A DNA stretch of 64,000 nt from Brevibacillus laterosporus (GCF_030489605.1 NZ_JAUKFY010000005.1:248001-312000), one strand, 5' to 3'; numbered from the stretch's first letter, positions 9,222 to 19,912 are shown. The notes: a model not told the origin generated them from the letters alone. Program-made: numbers and translations.

Positions 9222-9653
9222 GTGGAATTCATAGATGCAGAAGAGACAAAATCAGAGCTTGGAAAAATCCAGATCGCTCCCGAAGTCTTGGAAGTTATTG
9301 CTGGTATGGCATCCGCTGAAGTTGAGGGAGTTGCCCATATGAGCGGTGGATTGGTTGGAGATTTCGTTGAAAAGTTAGGGAAAAAAAACGCAGCCCGAGG
9401 AGTTCGTGTAGAAGTAGGCTCCAAAGAAGCAGCAGTTGACGTTTCCATTATCGTAAAATACGGCCATCGAATTCCTGAGGTAGCTCGAAACATTCAAGAT
9501 AGCGTGCGGAACGCGATTGAAGCGATGACTGGGCTGTCAGTGGTGGAAGTGAATGTACATATCATCGATGTTGAATTAAAATCCGAGGAAAAGGTACAAC
9601 CAGCAGCAACTCCACCTGCTACACAAACGGAAGAATATCAGCGGGTTCGATAA
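9222..9653 (+). CDS. yqhY: Asp23/Gls24 family protein YqhY
   Basis: A 143-residue Asp23/Gls24-family protein. The conserved IAPEVLEVIAGMASAEVEGVAHM and the RGVRVEVGSKEAAVDVSI segment identify it. The GTG at 9222 is preferred over an in-frame TTG at 9201, because the AGGGAGGTG site lies between them. In Bacillus, YqhY is tied to acetyl-CoA carboxylase control, which fits the position after accBC. Confidence 0.88.
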   Translation: MEFIDAEETKSELGKIQIAPEVLEVIAGMASAEVEGVAHMSGGLVGDFVEKLGKKNAARGVRVEVGSKEAAVDVSIIVKYGHRIPEVARNIQDSVRNAIEAMTGLSVVEVNVHIIDVELKSEEKVQPAATPPATQTEEYQRVR

Positions 9654-9666
9654 ACCTTATTAGGAG

Positions 9667-9692
9667 TGCCCCCAGCTTAGGGGGCATTTTTC
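9667..9692 (+). terminator. Rho-independent terminator after yqhY
   Basis: TGCCCCC and GGGGGCA form a stem with a six-base loop, followed by a run of T. It separates yqhY from amaP. Confidence 0.85.
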
Positions 9693-9758
9693 CTACTGGT
9701 CGAGCATGCTGATCGGAGTTCTTTGCTGGTTGATGTTTCCTACAAAGGAGAGGCGCGC

Positions 9759-10328
9759 ATGAATCTTTTTGACCGGTTTATCCTAACAATTTACAGTATT
9801 GCGCTTACGGCAGGCTCAATTATTGCGATTGGTGTCATTACTCGTTTAATTCAGCCGTACTATGTAGAAGCGGTGCTTAGTGAATTGTATAATGCGGATA
9901 TGATTAACATTCCCTATCTAATTGTAGCTGTCATCTTCTTAGTGATTAGCGTTCGGTTTATTTTCAGTGCGTTTCCACAGCGAAGGGCACGAGAAGAAAA
10001 AGGGATTTATCAACGCAATGAGAATGGAATGGTAAATATCAGCTTTGCAACAATCAAAGCGATTGCAGAACGCGCAGGGCGAAAGGTTCGTGGTGTTCGC
10101 GATCTTACGACCACCATTCGCTCAATGGAAAACGGGAATGCGATCATTTTGAAAATCACTGTAGATGGTGAGTCCCCTATTCCTGAAATGACGCAAACGT
10201 TGCAAACCGAAGTAAAACAGCAAGTGGAAAGCATCGCTGGCGTTGACATCGCAGAGGTGACTGTTGTGGTAACGGAAGTCGTCTCAAAGGAAAATAATGT
10301 CGCCGTTCGAAACAGAAAGTTGGATTAG
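9759..10328 (+). CDS. amaP: Alkaline shock response membrane anchor protein AmaP
   Basis: A 189-residue protein with two N-terminal transmembrane helices (about residues 8-30 and 47-70) and a soluble Asp23-like tail. It resembles AmaP, which tethers Asp23 family proteins to the membrane. The ATG at 9759 has AAAGGAGAGG upstream; an upstream in-frame TTG (9723) lacks such a site. It sits between yqhY and a DUF2273 gene, the usual amaP neighbourhood. Confidence 0.85.
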   Translation: MNLFDRFILTIYSIALTAGSIIAIGVITRLIQPYYVEAVLSELYNADMINIPYLIVAVIFLVISVRFIFSAFPQRRAREEKGIYQRNENGMVNISFATIKAIAERAGRKVRGVRDLTTTIRSMENGNAIILKITVDGESPIPEMTQTLQTEVKQQVESIAGVDIAEVTVVVTEVVSKENNVAVRNRKLD

Positions 10329-10340
10329 AGGGTGAATAGG

Positions 10341-10553
10341 ATGCTTTGGGAGTTATTATGGGAACATAAGGGGAAACTGTTAGGAGTTCTGGCTGGTTTT
10401 CTTTTTGGTATCATTTATTTGATAGTAGGCTTCTGGAACACGTTGGTTTTCATCGTGTTTATTGGGACAGGCTACTTTATCGGACAAAAACTGGATCGAA
10501 AAGAAGACCTGCGAGAAATTCTCGATCGGATTTTACCTGGCAAATTTAAATAG
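10341..10553 (+). CDS. DUF2273 small membrane protein
   Basis: A 70-residue two-helix protein (LWELLWEHKGKLLGVLAGFLFGIIYLIVG). DUF2273 genes accompany amaP and Asp23 genes. The ATG at 10341 is preferred over GTG 10332, because GAGGGTG then has proper spacing. Probably a partner of AmaP in the membrane. Confidence 0.78.
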   Translation: MLWELLWEHKGKLLGVLAGFLFGIIYLIVGFWNTLVFIVFIGTGYFIGQKLDRKEDLREILDRILPGKFK

Positions 10554-10568
10554 TAGGTGACTAAGTAC

Positions 10569-10979
10569 ATGAAACGCAGAATTGCACGCGAAAAAGCGGT
10601 TCAAATCCTTTTTCAAATCGACATGGCTGAGGTTGAGCTACACCATGCTTTACAGATGGTAATGGAAGACAGCTCACAAGATAATAAATACCTTTTATAC
10701 CTGGTAGAAGGCGCATTAAATAATTTAGATTCCATTGATGAAGCAGTAAAACAATATCTGCGTGGGTGGCAATTGGATCGTATTGCAAATGTAGATCGAG
10801 CGATTTTACGCCTTGCCTTTTTTGAATTGATGTTTGAAGAGGGAGTACCTGCCCGCGTAATAGTGAATGAAGCGATTGAGCTAGCGAAGCTGTTTAGCGA
10901 CGATCAGTCTTATCGTTTTGTGAATGGCGTGCTATCTAATTATCTGCAAAGCAATGAAAGAGTAGAAACTCAAGAATAA
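10569..10979 (+). CDS. nusB: Transcription antitermination factor NusB
   Basis: A 136-residue all-helical protein that binds boxA RNA with NusE (S10) during rRNA antitermination. MKRRIAREKAVQILFQIDM, the RIANVDRAILRLAFFEL block and VIVNEAIELAKLFSDDQSYRFVNGVL are typical. The ATG at 10569 follows TAGGTGA; an in-frame GTG lies at 10557. Confidence 0.95.
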   Translation: MKRRIAREKAVQILFQIDMAEVELHHALQMVMEDSSQDNKYLLYLVEGALNNLDSIDEAVKQYLRGWQLDRIANVDRAILRLAFFELMFEEGVPARVIVNEAIELAKLFSDDQSYRFVNGVLSNYLQSNERVETQE

Positions 10980-10995
10980 ATGATAGGTGAAGCGA

Positions 10996-11973
10996 ATGAA
11001 AAACGTGATGGTAGGAATTGACACCAGCAATTATCGGACATCGCTTTGCCTTGCTACAGAAGACGGTGAGATTGTCGCAGAAGCCAAAAAACTCTTGCGT
11101 GTGAAAGAGGGAGAACGGGGTTTGCAACAATCGGAAGCCGTCTTTCAGCATGTGATGAACCTTCCTGAACTTTGTGATCAACTAAAATTACAAGCGTATC
11201 AAGTAAAGGGGATATGTGTGAGTGAAAAACCTCGTCCCAAAGACGGGTCCTACATGCCTGTTTTTAAAGTGGGCGAAGGTCTAGGTAAATCACTTTCTTT
11301 ATTTTTGCGTGTTCCTCTTTATCTGACAACGCATCAGGAAGGTCACATCGCGGCAGGCGAGTTTACTGCTAATGACCGACCAGCTAATGACCGATTTTTA
11401 GCTGTCCATTTATCTGGAGGAACCAGTGAAATCCTTTCATGCCAACGCATTCAAACAGGCTACCGGATAGATATCATTGGGGGAACGATCGATCTGCATG
11501 CTGGACAACTAGTAGATCGCATTGGTGTAGCTTTGAAACTGCCTTTCCCTGCAGGCCCTTATTTGGAGGAACTGGCAAAAGAGGTAGATCGCGAAGAGAC
11601 CTCACTAGAGGAGTTTAGAGTATCCTCTTCTGTAAAAGGACTTACCTTTAGCTTCTCTGGTCCAGAAAATGCTTTATTACGAGCAAACAAAGAGAAAATG
11701 GCAACTCCAGCCCAGATTGCACGTGCAACGGAGCAGTGCGTGGCTAACAGTTTAGAAAAAGCCTTGCGCAATGCGATAGAAGCTGGCCACGGTCGAGAAG
11801 TCCTGATTGTAGGTGGAGTGGCTGCAAACCAATACATACGTGAACGCTTGATTAAGCGACTCGAACATCCAGCGGTTAAGGGCAAACTCTTTTTCTGTGA
11901 CCCTGCTTATACAGGTGATAATGCCTATGGTGTCGCTATGTTAGGGTGGATGAAAGCTAAAAGCGAACATTAA
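10996..11973 (+). CDS. Kae1/TsaD-like ASKHA-fold protein
   Basis: A 325-residue paralogue of the tRNA threonylcarbamoyladenosine enzyme TsaD. It has the N-terminal [11 protein letters not shown], the metal-binding HQEGH (corresponding to the HxxxH motif), HLSGGTSE and a C-terminal [14 protein letters not shown] loop. Sequence and position between nusB and folD fit a Firmicute-specific second family rather than true TsaD, so the substrate is uncertain. The ATG at 10996 has AGGTGA upstream. Confidence 0.75.
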   Translation: MKNVMVGIDTSNYRTSLCLATEDGEIVAEAKKLLRVKEGERGLQQSEAVFQHVMNLPELCDQLKLQAYQVKGICVSEKPRPKDGSYMPVFKVGEGLGKSLSLFLRVPLYLTTHQEGHIAAGEFTANDRPANDRFLAVHLSGGTSEILSCQRIQTGYRIDIIGGTIDLHAGQLVDRIGVALKLPFPAGPYLEELAKEVDREETSLEEFRVSSSVKGLTFSFSGPENALLRANKEKMATPAQIARATEQCVANSLEKALRNAIEAGHGREVLIVGGVAANQYIRERLIKRLEHPAVKGKLFFCDPAYTGDNAYGVAMLGWMKAKSEH

Positions 11974-12068
11974 AAGTTTTTTTGTTAAAAAAATTCGCCT
12001 TTACACCTGTATCCTCTTTCCGCTACACTTACTGTATACAGATGAACGAATATGGAGGAGTGACATAC

Positions 12069-12920
12069 ATGACAGCCCAAGTAATCAATGGTAAAGAGTT
12101 TGCAAAATCATATCGTGAACGAATCAAACAAGAGGTGGCAGAACTAGTTGATAAAGGGATTCAACCTGGTTTGGCTGTTGTTTTAGTTGGTGATGATCCT
12201 GCTTCTCAAACGTATGTGAACGGTAAAATCAAAGCGTGCGAAGAAACGGGGATTTACTCTAAGTCATTTCGTCTTGAAAGTAATGTAACACAGCAGGAAG
12301 TAGTCGATTTAGTAAAGGAATTAAATCAAGATCCGAACATTCATGGGATTTTGGTACAATTACCTTTGCCAAAGCATATGAACGAGGAAGCGATTATTGA
12401 TACGATTTCCCCGGAAAAGGATGTAGATGGCTTTCATCCAATCAGCGTAGGGAACTTAAGTATTGGCAAAGAGACGTTTCTTCCTTGCACGCCGCATGGT
12501 GTGATTGAGCTGATTAAAAGTACAGGAATTAGTATAGAGGGTAAGCATGCTGTAGTAGTCGGTCGCAGTAATATTGTAGGGAAACCCGTTTCTTTATTAC
12601 TGTTACATGAAAATGCTACGGTTACTATGTGTCATTCTCGTACGAAAAACCTGGAGGAACATACTCGTCAGGCAGATATATTGGTGGTTGCAGTAGGAAT
12701 CGCTCACTTAATCAAGAAAGAGCATGTAAAGGATGGCGCTATTGTCATTGATGTTGGAATGAACCGCCTAGACGGCAAGTTGACTGGAGATGTTTTGTTT
12801 GATGAAGTGAAGGAAGTAGCGAGTCATATCACTCCAGTTCCAGGCGGCGTTGGTCCAATGACAATTACAATGCTCATGCAAAACACGGTCATCTCAGCAA
12901 GGCGTAAACTGACTGTATAA
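12069..12920 (+). CDS. folD: Bifunctional methylenetetrahydrofolate dehydrogenase/cyclohydrolase
   Basis: A 283-residue FolD that interconverts methylene-, methenyl- and formyl-tetrahydrofolate. [56 protein letters not shown] and [12 protein letters not shown] are all present. The ATG at 12069 follows ATGGAGGAG. Confidence 0.97.
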   Translation: MTAQVINGKEFAKSYRERIKQEVAELVDKGIQPGLAVVLVGDDPASQTYVNGKIKACEETGIYSKSFRLESNVTQQEVVDLVKELNQDPNIHGILVQLPLPKHMNEEAIIDTISPEKDVDGFHPISVGNLSIGKETFLPCTPHGVIELIKSTGISIEGKHAVVVGRSNIVGKPVSLLLLHENATVTMCHSRTKNLEEHTRQADILVVAVGIAHLIKKEHVKDGAIVIDVGMNRLDGKLTGDVLFDEVKEVASHITPVPGGVGPMTITMLMQNTVISARRKLTV

Positions 12921-12943
12921 TTGTAGATAGAGGAAGGGATCGT

Positions 12944-14299
12944 ATGAAGCCAGCAGAGGTCATGTCTGTCGCGGAGTTAAACCGCTATGTGAAGCGTATG
13001 ATGGAGGGAGATCTTAGACTAGCTGATGTTTGGGTTCGCGGAGAGATCTCCAACTTTACGCATCATCACAGCGGTCATATGTACTTCACGTTAAAAGACA
13101 AGGATTCACGGCTTAAAATCGTGATGTTTGCTAGCTATAACCGTTTCCTTACATTTATACCGAAGAATGGAACCAAAGCGATTGTGCGTGGTTCCATTTC
13201 TGTATTTGAAAGGGACGGCGCATATCAATTGTATGCAAGAGAATTACAACCAGATGGGATAGGGGCTTTGTTCCTTGCTTTTGAACAATTAAAAGAAAAA
13301 CTGCAGCAGGAAGGTCTGTTTGCTGCTGAAAGAAAGCGGGCTTTACCGAGGTTTCCGAAAACGATTGGGGTAGTAACTTCACCAACGGGAGCAGCAATTC
13401 GAGATATTATTACCACAATTAAGCGCAGGTACCCTCAAGCAGAAATTATGCTTGCTCCAGCGATTGTACAAGGTGTCGAGGCTCCTGCTTCAATCATCCG
13501 TGCCATTCGACACATCAATCAGTATCAAGTGGATGTTATGATCGTGGGTCGGGGAGGGGGCTCAATTGAAGAGCTTTGGGCATTTAATGACGAGGCCGTT
13601 GCCAGAGCTATCGTAGCTTCTCAGGCACCTGTAATCTCAGCAGTTGGCCATGAGACAGATTATACGATTGCAGATTTTGTTGCTGATATTCGAGCGGCTA
13701 CTCCGACTGCGGCCGCCGAGTTAGCCGTCCCTCATTATTTGGAGTGGCTGGAGAGAATTAAACAGCTAGATCATCGACTGGCTCGTGCACTCCAAACTCA
13801 GCTTCAAGAGAAGCGCACCCATTTACAACGCTTGCAGCAATCGTATGGGCTAAAAAATCCGTTGCGCCGAGTAGAAGAGCGACGACAGCGAATTGACGAA
13901 GTAACATTGCGCCTTAGTGCTATGGTGAAAATGAAGGTAGCCCGTAAACATGAGCAAATCCGCCATGTGAGAAAACGGCTAAAACAAATTCGATTGGAGC
14001 GACAGGTGGCAGAAAGGCGTGGCCAAATCAATCGAATGGAGAGCCAATTAACACAATCTATGAAGCAAAAAACGGAACGATCAAGGCAAGCCTGGCTGTC
14101 TTTGGTTCAGCATTTGGATGCCTTGAGTCCGTTAAGGGTTATGCAACGTGGCTTTAGTCTATCTTATAAAGGAGATGCATTAATCAAATCTGTTGAAGGA
14201 ATTGAAGTGGGCGATCAGCTCATGATACGATATCAAGATGGGAAGATCATGACAACGGTAACAGATATAGAGCGAAAGGAAGAGAACCATGGCTCGTAA
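12944..14299 (+). CDS. xseA: Exodeoxyribonuclease VII large subunit
   Basis: A 451-residue catalytic subunit that degrades single-stranded DNA with XseB. It has an N-terminal OB fold (DVWVRGEISNFTHHHSGHMYFTLKD), the catalytic core with GVVTSPTGAAIRDI, GRGGGSIEELWAFNDE and VSAVGHETD-like VISAVGHETD, and a long coiled coil (about residues 260-390). Overlaps xseB by 11 bases. Confidence 0.96.
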   Translation: MKPAEVMSVAELNRYVKRMMEGDLRLADVWVRGEISNFTHHHSGHMYFTLKDKDSRLKIVMFASYNRFLTFIPKNGTKAIVRGSISVFERDGAYQLYARELQPDGIGALFLAFEQLKEKLQQEGLFAAERKRALPRFPKTIGVVTSPTGAAIRDIITTIKRRYPQAEIMLAPAIVQGVEAPASIIRAIRHINQYQVDVMIVGRGGGSIEELWAFNDEAVARAIVASQAPVISAVGHETDYTIADFVADIRAATPTAAAELAVPHYLEWLERIKQLDHRLARALQTQLQEKRTHLQRLQQSYGLKNPLRRVEERRQRIDEVTLRLSAMVKMKVARKHEQIRHVRKRLKQIRLERQVAERRGQINRMESQLTQSMKQKTERSRQAWLSLVQHLDALSPLRVMQRGFSLSYKGDALIKSVEGIEVGDQLMIRYQDGKIMTTVTDIERKEENHGS

Positions 14300-14540
14300 A
14301 AAAGCAGCTCAGGAAACAGAGCTTTTATTTGAAGAAGCAATGCAACGGCTGGAAGAAGTGGTGCGTCAGCTAGAAGAAGGCGATGTTCCTTTAGAGAGAG
14401 CGATTGAGTTGTACCAGGAAGGAATCCAATTATCTCGTCAATGTGCAACAAAGTTAGACTCAATTGAAGCCAAGGTAATTCAGCTTCTAGACCAAGACGG
14501 CAGCATATCCGAGCGTCCGTTCCATGTGGAGGAGGACTAG
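14289..14540 (+). CDS. xseB: Exodeoxyribonuclease VII small subunit
   Basis: An 83-residue helical protein. The segment LFEEAMQRLEEVVRQLEEGD and LERAIELYQEGIQL are family hallmarks. It starts inside the end of xseA, which suggests coupled translation of the complex, and ends within the ribosome binding region of ispA. Confidence 0.94.
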   Translation: MARKKAAQETELLFEEAMQRLEEVVRQLEEGDVPLERAIELYQEGIQLSRQCATKLDSIEAKVIQLLDQDGSISERPFHVEED

Positions 14541-14541
14541 C

Positions 14542-15438
14542 ATGAGTTTCAGTCTGAAGGATTATTTAAATGAAAAAATTGCATTACTGGAAACTGAATT
14601 ACCAGAAGCACTGTCTGCAGAAGGCGTTCCTGCCAAACTGTACGAATCTATGCATTACTCATTAATGGCTGGTGGGAAGCGGTTACGTCCCATTCTTGTT
14701 CTAGCGGTGCTAGAAGCGTTTCAACAACCAGTTGAACGTGGCCTTCCTTATGCGATAGCCTTAGAAATGATTCATACTTACTCCTTGATTCATGATGATC
14801 TCCCTGCCATGGATGATGATGATTTACGCAGGGGTAAACCGACTAATCATAAGGTATTTGGGGAAGCCACTGCTATTCTAGCAGGAGATGCCCTACTGAC
14901 AAGAGCGTTTGGCCTAGTGGCTGGCTCTTATTTACATCATCCCGAGGTTAAAGCTGAAACAACTGTTCAATTGATAGCTGAGCTTGGCCAGCGTGCCGGT
15001 GAACGAGGGATGGTAGGTGGCCAAATGGCGGATATTATGGGAGAGGGCAAACAGCTTTCCCTTGAGCAATTAGAGTATATCCACTTACATAAAACAGGCG
15101 ATCTGCTGGTTGCGGCATTGCGGGGCGGAGGATATCTGGCGGAAGCAACACCAAAGCAATTGCAGGCCCTGACTAATTATGCTGTAAAGATCGGACTAGC
15201 CTTCCAGATTAAAGATGACATTTTAAACGTTGAGGGAGATGCGGCATTGCTTGGTAAAGCTGTAGGAAGTGATGCGAGTAAAGAGAAAGCAACATATCCT
15301 GCTTTACTTGGACTTGCTGAATCCAAACGACGTCTAGCTTTGCTTGTCAAGGAGGCTCAAGCAGAGCTTGTAGCAGTTAAGATCAATCATCCTGCTCTCT
15401 TTGCTCTAGCGGAGTATGTGATGGAGCGTGTTAGCTAG
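14542..15438 (+). CDS. ispA: (2E,6E)-farnesyl diphosphate synthase
   Basis: A 298-residue trans-prenyltransferase. The first aspartate-rich motif appears as DDLPAMDDDD (about residues 84-93) and the second as KDDILNVEGD (about residues 224-233). The ATG at 14542 has GGAGGAGG upstream; an in-frame ATG lies at 14524 without a site. It provides C15 precursors and neighbours dxs in the same pathway. Confidence 0.95.
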   Translation: MSFSLKDYLNEKIALLETELPEALSAEGVPAKLYESMHYSLMAGGKRLRPILVLAVLEAFQQPVERGLPYAIALEMIHTYSLIHDDLPAMDDDDLRRGKPTNHKVFGEATAILAGDALLTRAFGLVAGSYLHHPEVKAETTVQLIAELGQRAGERGMVGGQMADIMGEGKQLSLEQLEYIHLHKTGDLLVAALRGGGYLAEATPKQLQALTNYAVKIGLAFQIKDDILNVEGDAALLGKAVGSDASKEKATYPALLGLAESKRRLALLVKEAQAELVAVKINHPALFALAEYVMERVS

Positions 15439-15455
15439 CGATGAAGATTTGCCTA

Positions 15456-15489
15456 AAGAGAGATATCATTACTCTCTTATGGTTTTTTA
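15456..15489 (+). terminator. Terminator-like hairpin after ispA
   Basis: AAGAGAG (15456-15462) pairs with CTCTCTT (15472-15478), followed by TTTTTT. It separates ispA from dxs. Confidence 0.6.
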
Positions 15490-15588
15490 CATAAGAAAAG
15501 GATATAATGCGTGTACGTGTAATTTTTGTGAAGCATTATGTATGATTAGTATGGAACGTTTGCGACTTAGTGAAAGCGAGGGGTTACA

Positions 15589-17475
15589 GTGTTGCTTGAA
15601 AACATGAAGAGCCCAGATGATCTCAAGCATTTGACAATCTCCCAATTACAGCAGTTGTCCGAAGAAATTCGTCGGTTCCTGATAGAAAACCTCTCTAAAA
15701 CAGGGGGGCATTTAGCTCCTAACCTAGGAGTTGTGGAGCTAACGATCGCACTACACTATTGCTTTAACAGTCCAAAGGATAAAATTTTATGGGATGTTGG
15801 TCATCAAGCCTATGTACACAAAATTTTAACAGGACGAAAAGATGACTTTCCGACACTGCGTCAATATAAGGGATTGTGCGGTTTTCCAAAAATGGCGGAG
15901 AGTGCTCATGATGTTTGGGAAACAGGGCATAGCAGCACTTCGTTGTCAGGTGCCATGGGCATGGCGAGCGCCCGCGATTTGAAGAAGGAAAATTTCCATG
16001 TGATAGGTGTCATTGGAGACGGTGCATTGACGGGCGGTATGGCTTTTGAAGCCTTAAATCACATTGGTCATGAAAAGAAGAATGTAATCGTGGTCTTAAA
16101 TGATAATGAAATGTCCATCGCACCAAATGTAGGTGCTATGCATAACTATCTGGGCAAATTACGTACAGATCATATTTATAATAGAGCTAAGGATGAGGTG
16201 GAGAGCCTGCTTAAGGCGATTCCCGCTGTAGGGGGCAAATTGGCTCAACTGGCTGAAAAGGTCAAGGATAGCATGAAATACATGCTTGTATCCGGCATTT
16301 TATTCGAAGAGCTGGGCTTTACGTACATTGGTCCTATTGATGGACATAACCTAGAGCTGGTGATTGATTCACTGCGTACAGCCGCGAATACACGTGGACC
16401 GGTCTTGTTGCATGTGATTACCAAAAAAGGAAAAGGGTATCTGCCGGCGGAACAAAATGCAATGAAATGGCACGGAACAGATACCTATAAGATTGAATCT
16501 GGTGAAATGATTAAAGCAGTTGCTGCTGCGCCTGCCTACAAGAGTGTATTTGCTGATACGTTGATTAAGCTAACACAGCAAGACGATCGTATTGCAGCAA
16601 TTACACCGGCTATGCCAGATGGTTCAGGTCTCTTAAAGTATGCATCGGTATATCCAGAGCGAATGTTTGATGTGGGGATTGCTGAACAGCATGCTTGTAC
16701 ATTCGCGGCCGGGCTGGCGACACAAGGAATGAAGCCGTTCCTGGCGATTTATTCCACCTTTTTGCAACGTGCCTATGACCAGTTAATCCATGATGTTGCT
16801 CGAATGAAGCTGCCTGTTGTTTTTGCGGTAGACCGTGCTGGTTTGGTAGGAGCTGATGGAGAGACGCACCAAGGTGTTTATGATATTGCTTTTATGCGTG
16901 CTATTCCCAATATGGTCATTATGGCTCCAAAAGATGAGAATGAAATGCAGCATATGATGAAAACAGCGGCAGAGTATGACGGCCCTATTTCTTTCCGCTA
17001 TCCGCGCGGAAACGGTCTAGGTGTCAAAATGGATGAAGAGCTCAAGACCCTTCCAATCGGTAAGATGGAAGTAGTTAGAGAGGGGAAAGGCGTGGCTGTT
17101 CTTTCATTTGGGCATATTTATGACGTCGCGGAAAAAGCCATTAATCTGTTGCAAATGGATGGCATCATGCCGATGTTTGTCAATGCACGTTTTTGTAAAC
17201 CTTTAGACGAAGAATTGCTCCTGCGTCTTGCCAAGGAAAATATGGATATTGTTACGGTGGAAGAGGGCTGTGTGCAAGGTGGCTTTGGCAGTGCAGTCAT
17301 GGAATTTTATGCTGAGCAAGGCTATCATAATATGGTAGTGGAACCGATGGGGGTTCCCGATTATTTTGTTGAGCACGGCAGTGTTAAGGAGCAACGGCAG
17401 GAAATCAGTTTAACAGCCGAAGCGATCGCTGCACGTGTACGCTCCTTGCTACCAGTAAATAAACAGAGGGCTTAA
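15589..17475 (+). CDS. dxs: 1-deoxy-D-xylulose-5-phosphate synthase
   Basis: A 628-residue thiamine diphosphate enzyme that condenses pyruvate and glyceraldehyde 3-phosphate at the head of the MEP isoprenoid pathway. [15 protein letters not shown], the ThDP/Mg motif [33 protein letters not shown] (catalytic Glu) and [15 protein letters not shown] are present. GTG start after GCGAGGGG. Confidence 0.97.
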   Translation: MLLENMKSPDDLKHLTISQLQQLSEEIRRFLIENLSKTGGHLAPNLGVVELTIALHYCFNSPKDKILWDVGHQAYVHKILTGRKDDFPTLRQYKGLCGFPKMAESAHDVWETGHSSTSLSGAMGMASARDLKKENFHVIGVIGDGALTGGMAFEALNHIGHEKKNVIVVLNDNEMSIAPNVGAMHNYLGKLRTDHIYNRAKDEVESLLKAIPAVGGKLAQLAEKVKDSMKYMLVSGILFEELGFTYIGPIDGHNLELVIDSLRTAANTRGPVLLHVITKKGKGYLPAEQNAMKWHGTDTYKIESGEMIKAVAAAPAYKSVFADTLIKLTQQDDRIAAITPAMPDGSGLLKYASVYPERMFDVGIAEQHACTFAAGLATQGMKPFLAIYSTFLQRAYDQLIHDVARMKLPVVFAVDRAGLVGADGETHQGVYDIAFMRAIPNMVIMAPKDENEMQHMMKTAAEYDGPISFRYPRGNGLGVKMDEELKTLPIGKMEVVREGKGVAVLSFGHIYDVAEKAINLLQMDGIMPMFVNARFCKPLDEELLLRLAKENMDIVTVEEGCVQGGFGSAVMEFYAEQGYHNMVVEPMGVPDYFVEHGSVKEQRQEISLTAEAIAARVRSLLPVNKQRA

Positions 17476-17483
17476 TAACGACT

Positions 17484-18311
17484 ATGAAAAAAGAACGATT
17501 AGATGTCTTACTTGCAGATCGGGGGCTGTATGAGACCCGTGAAAAAGCAAAACGAGCCGTTATGGCAGGGCTTGTTATTGTTGCGGGTGAAAGATGCGAT
17601 AAACCAGGTACAAAATTTCCAGAGGATGTTGCTATTCAAGTAAAAGGTGACCTTCATCCTTATGTAAGCCGCGGTGGGCTTAAGCTGGAAAAGGCTATTA
17701 AAGAGTTTCAAATTGACTTAACCGATCGGATTATGATGGATATTGGTTCATCCACGGGAGGCTTTACGGACTGTGCTCTGCAAAATGGAGCAAGAAAGGT
17801 GTATGCCATTGATGTAGGCTACAATCAATTAGCGTGGAAATTACGTCAGGATGAACGAGTTGTTGTCATGGAACGCACGAACTTCCGCCATATGGACCCG
17901 GCTGCTTTTGAACACGAGATGCCAAACATGGCTTCGATTGATGTATCATTTATTTCTTTAAGGCTGATTTTGCCAGTGCTTTACACGTTTTTACAAGAGG
18001 GCGGCAATGTACTAGCATTGGTAAAACCGCAATTTGAAGCAGGTAAAGAAAAAGTGGGCAAAAACGGAATCGTCCGGGATGCCAGTGTGCATCGTCAAGT
18101 CATAGAAGAGATCGCTGGATTTGCTACTACATTGGGCTTTCAAGTAAATGGTGTCAGTTATTCGCCAATCACGGGAGGAGAGGGAAATATTGAGTTTCTT
18201 CTCCATCTTTATAAACCGCGGGCTGATGAGCGTGTAGTAGAACAGGATGAGCCGTGGTGGCTTTCACGTATTGAGGAAGTTGTCGCCGAGGCACATAAGC
18301 AATTGAGTTAG
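17484..18311 (+). CDS. tlyA: TlyA family rRNA ribose 2'-O-methyltransferase
   Basis: A 275-residue protein with an N-terminal S4 RNA-binding domain (ERLDVLLADRGLYETREKAKRAVMAG) and a FtsJ-like SAM-binding domain (DIGSSTGGFTDCALQ at about residues 87-101). Homologues methylate rRNA; the older name is hemolysin-like YqxC. It follows dxs by nine bases, which indicates co-transcription. Confidence 0.9.
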   Translation: MKKERLDVLLADRGLYETREKAKRAVMAGLVIVAGERCDKPGTKFPEDVAIQVKGDLHPYVSRGGLKLEKAIKEFQIDLTDRIMMDIGSSTGGFTDCALQNGARKVYAIDVGYNQLAWKLRQDERVVVMERTNFRHMDPAAFEHEMPNMASIDVSFISLRLILPVLYTFLQEGGNVLALVKPQFEAGKEKVGKNGIVRDASVHRQVIEEIAGFATTLGFQVNGVSYSPITGGEGNIEFLLHLYKPRADERVVEQDEPWWLSRIEEVVAEAHKQLS

Positions 18312-18333
18312 ATTTAAGCAAATGAATGACGAA

Positions 18334-18370
18334 ACCTCAAATCATTTCTAATGGATTTGAGGTTTTTCTT
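18334..18370 (+). terminator. Terminator after tlyA
   Basis: ACCTCAAATC (18334-18343) and GATTTGAGGT (18354-18363) form a 10-bp stem, followed by TTTTCTTT. Confidence 0.85.
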
Positions 18371-18493
18371 TATCTCGAGCCGTTACAATCATTTTGACAG
18401 ACGATTCTTACAGGAAAATTTGATTTGTCCATGTTACATTGTTTATAAAAAAGCTAAGTGTTGTCCCTAAAAAGGAAAATAGGAGAGAAGATT

Positions 18494-18796
18494 ATGGAAC
18501 TTGCGATAATTATGGTCTTAGTTTGCATTGTATTACTGCTAGTTGAAAAGATTAATAAGCTACAAAATCAATTAAAAAGAATGAATGTCATTCTACAGCA
18601 AATTGCTTGTCAGGTTGGAGCCACAGATTGTTCTGAGCATATAAAACCAAATAACAATGCCGTTTTGAATCATCCGATAAATGCGAAGCTAATGAGATTA
18701 CTTTCTGAAGGCAAACAAATAGAAGCAATCAAAGAAGCAAGACTAGAACTGGGGCTGTCTCTTAAAGAAGCAAAGGAATATGTGGAAAGATTATAA
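18494..18796 (+). CDS. Membrane protein with ribosomal L7/L12 C-terminal-like domain
   Basis: A 100-residue protein with an N-terminal transmembrane helix (about residues 3-19) and a C-terminal segment NAKLMRLLSEGKQIEAIKEARLELG-LSLKEAKEYVERL that resembles the C-terminal domain of bL12. The ATG at 18494 has AGGAGAG upstream. Small bL12-like domain proteins are common in Bacillales; the role is unknown. Confidence 0.65.
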   Translation: MELAIIMVLVCIVLLLVEKINKLQNQLKRMNVILQQIACQVGATDCSEHIKPNNNAVLNHPINAKLMRLLSEGKQIEAIKEARLELGLSLKEAKEYVERL

Positions 18797-18798
18797 TC

Positions 18799-18832
18799 TG
18801 CATAATAAAAAGCAGGTTTTATGCGGTTTTTA
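18799..18832 (+). terminator. Possible terminator after the L12-like gene
   Basis: GCATAA and TTATGC flank an AT-rich loop and are followed by GGTTTTT. The stem is weak. The rest of the 254-base gap before nadK shows no gene. Confidence 0.4.
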
Positions 18833-19050
18833 GCTTGTTGGATATGAAAAGGAAGCATTACTCCCTCTATCCATTATGCAAAAAAATATGTATAATTGTA
18901 TAAAGATGAACAAATGTTAGAGCGAATCCTTCGTTTCAAATCAATCAAACGAGTAACCCTCATCTGAGATGATCAGCAAGAATTCATTGGGATCAGATTC
19001 GCGTAATATCCCTGCTAGAAGCAGATGATCAAAGATACTGGGGTGACACT

Positions 19051-19908
19051 GTGAAGTCCATTGGAATTATCGCAAACAAGGGTAAGCCTAAAGCCCGCGT
19101 GGTCGCCCGTGAGTTATTGTACTTGTTGGAAGCGCGCGGGGCAAAAGTTTATTTGGAACAAGATTTAGCAGGTGTAATTGGTCGCGAAGATGTGGCTGTA
19201 CCCCTCTATGATTTTTCAAAATATGTGGAGATTCTTTGCGTGCTTGGAGGAGATGGCACGTTACTCGGTATCGCTCGGCAGCTAGCTGGTCATAATTTAC
19301 CAGTACTCGGCATTAATCTTGGTACATTAGGCTTTTTGTCAGAGGCAGAGCCAGATAATCTAACCGACGCCGTAGAGAAGCTATTAACCGGGCAATACTA
19401 TACAGAAGAACGAAGTATGCTTACCACTGAGTTGTACCGACAAGGTGAACGGCTTGCCACTTATACAGCTATGAATGATATTGGGATTACCAAGGGATCA
19501 TTTTGCAGGATCATTAAGTGTTCCGTTTATTCAAATGGATTTTATGTAGGAACTTTTAGCGGGGACGGGATTATCGTCTCCAGCCCGACCGGCTCTACGG
19601 CCTATTCGTTAGCAGCGGGTGGTCCCATTGTAGCTCCAAATGTTGCCATGCTATTGCTTACACCAATCGCCTCTCATTCCCTGACGGCGAGACCTATCGT
19701 GCTAGCATCAGATCAGCGCCTTCGAATTGAGGTAGATGCTGTGCATGATGAGATTGGACTTTCGATCGACGGTCAGTTTGGTTCACGTTTAGAGGGCGGA
19801 GATGAGATCTTTGTTGAGCAATCCAAGCATGTTACACCGCTGATCAAATGGAGACAGGGCAATTTTTATGAATTAATTCGAACTAAATTACAAGGTGAAT
19901 GGGAGTAA
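19051..19908 (+). CDS. nadK: NAD kinase
   Basis: A 285-residue NAD+ kinase making NADP+. The signature [13 protein letters not shown] (about residues 69-81), [12 protein letters not shown], the conserved MNDI (residues 140-143) and [18 protein letters not shown] are present. GTG start after GGGGTGAC. The next gene, argR, starts 4 bases after its stop. Confidence 0.96.
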   Translation: MKSIGIIANKGKPKARVVARELLYLLEARGAKVYLEQDLAGVIGREDVAVPLYDFSKYVEILCVLGGDGTLLGIARQLAGHNLPVLGINLGTLGFLSEAEPDNLTDAVEKLLTGQYYTEERSMLTTELYRQGERLATYTAMNDIGITKGSFCRIIKCSVYSNGFYVGTFSGDGIIVSSPTGSTAYSLAAGGPIVAPNVAMLLLTPIASHSLTARPIVLASDQRLRIEVDAVHDEIGLSIDGQFGSRLEGGDEIFVEQSKHVTPLIKWRQGNFYELIRTKLQGEWE

Positions 19909-19912
19909 ATGT

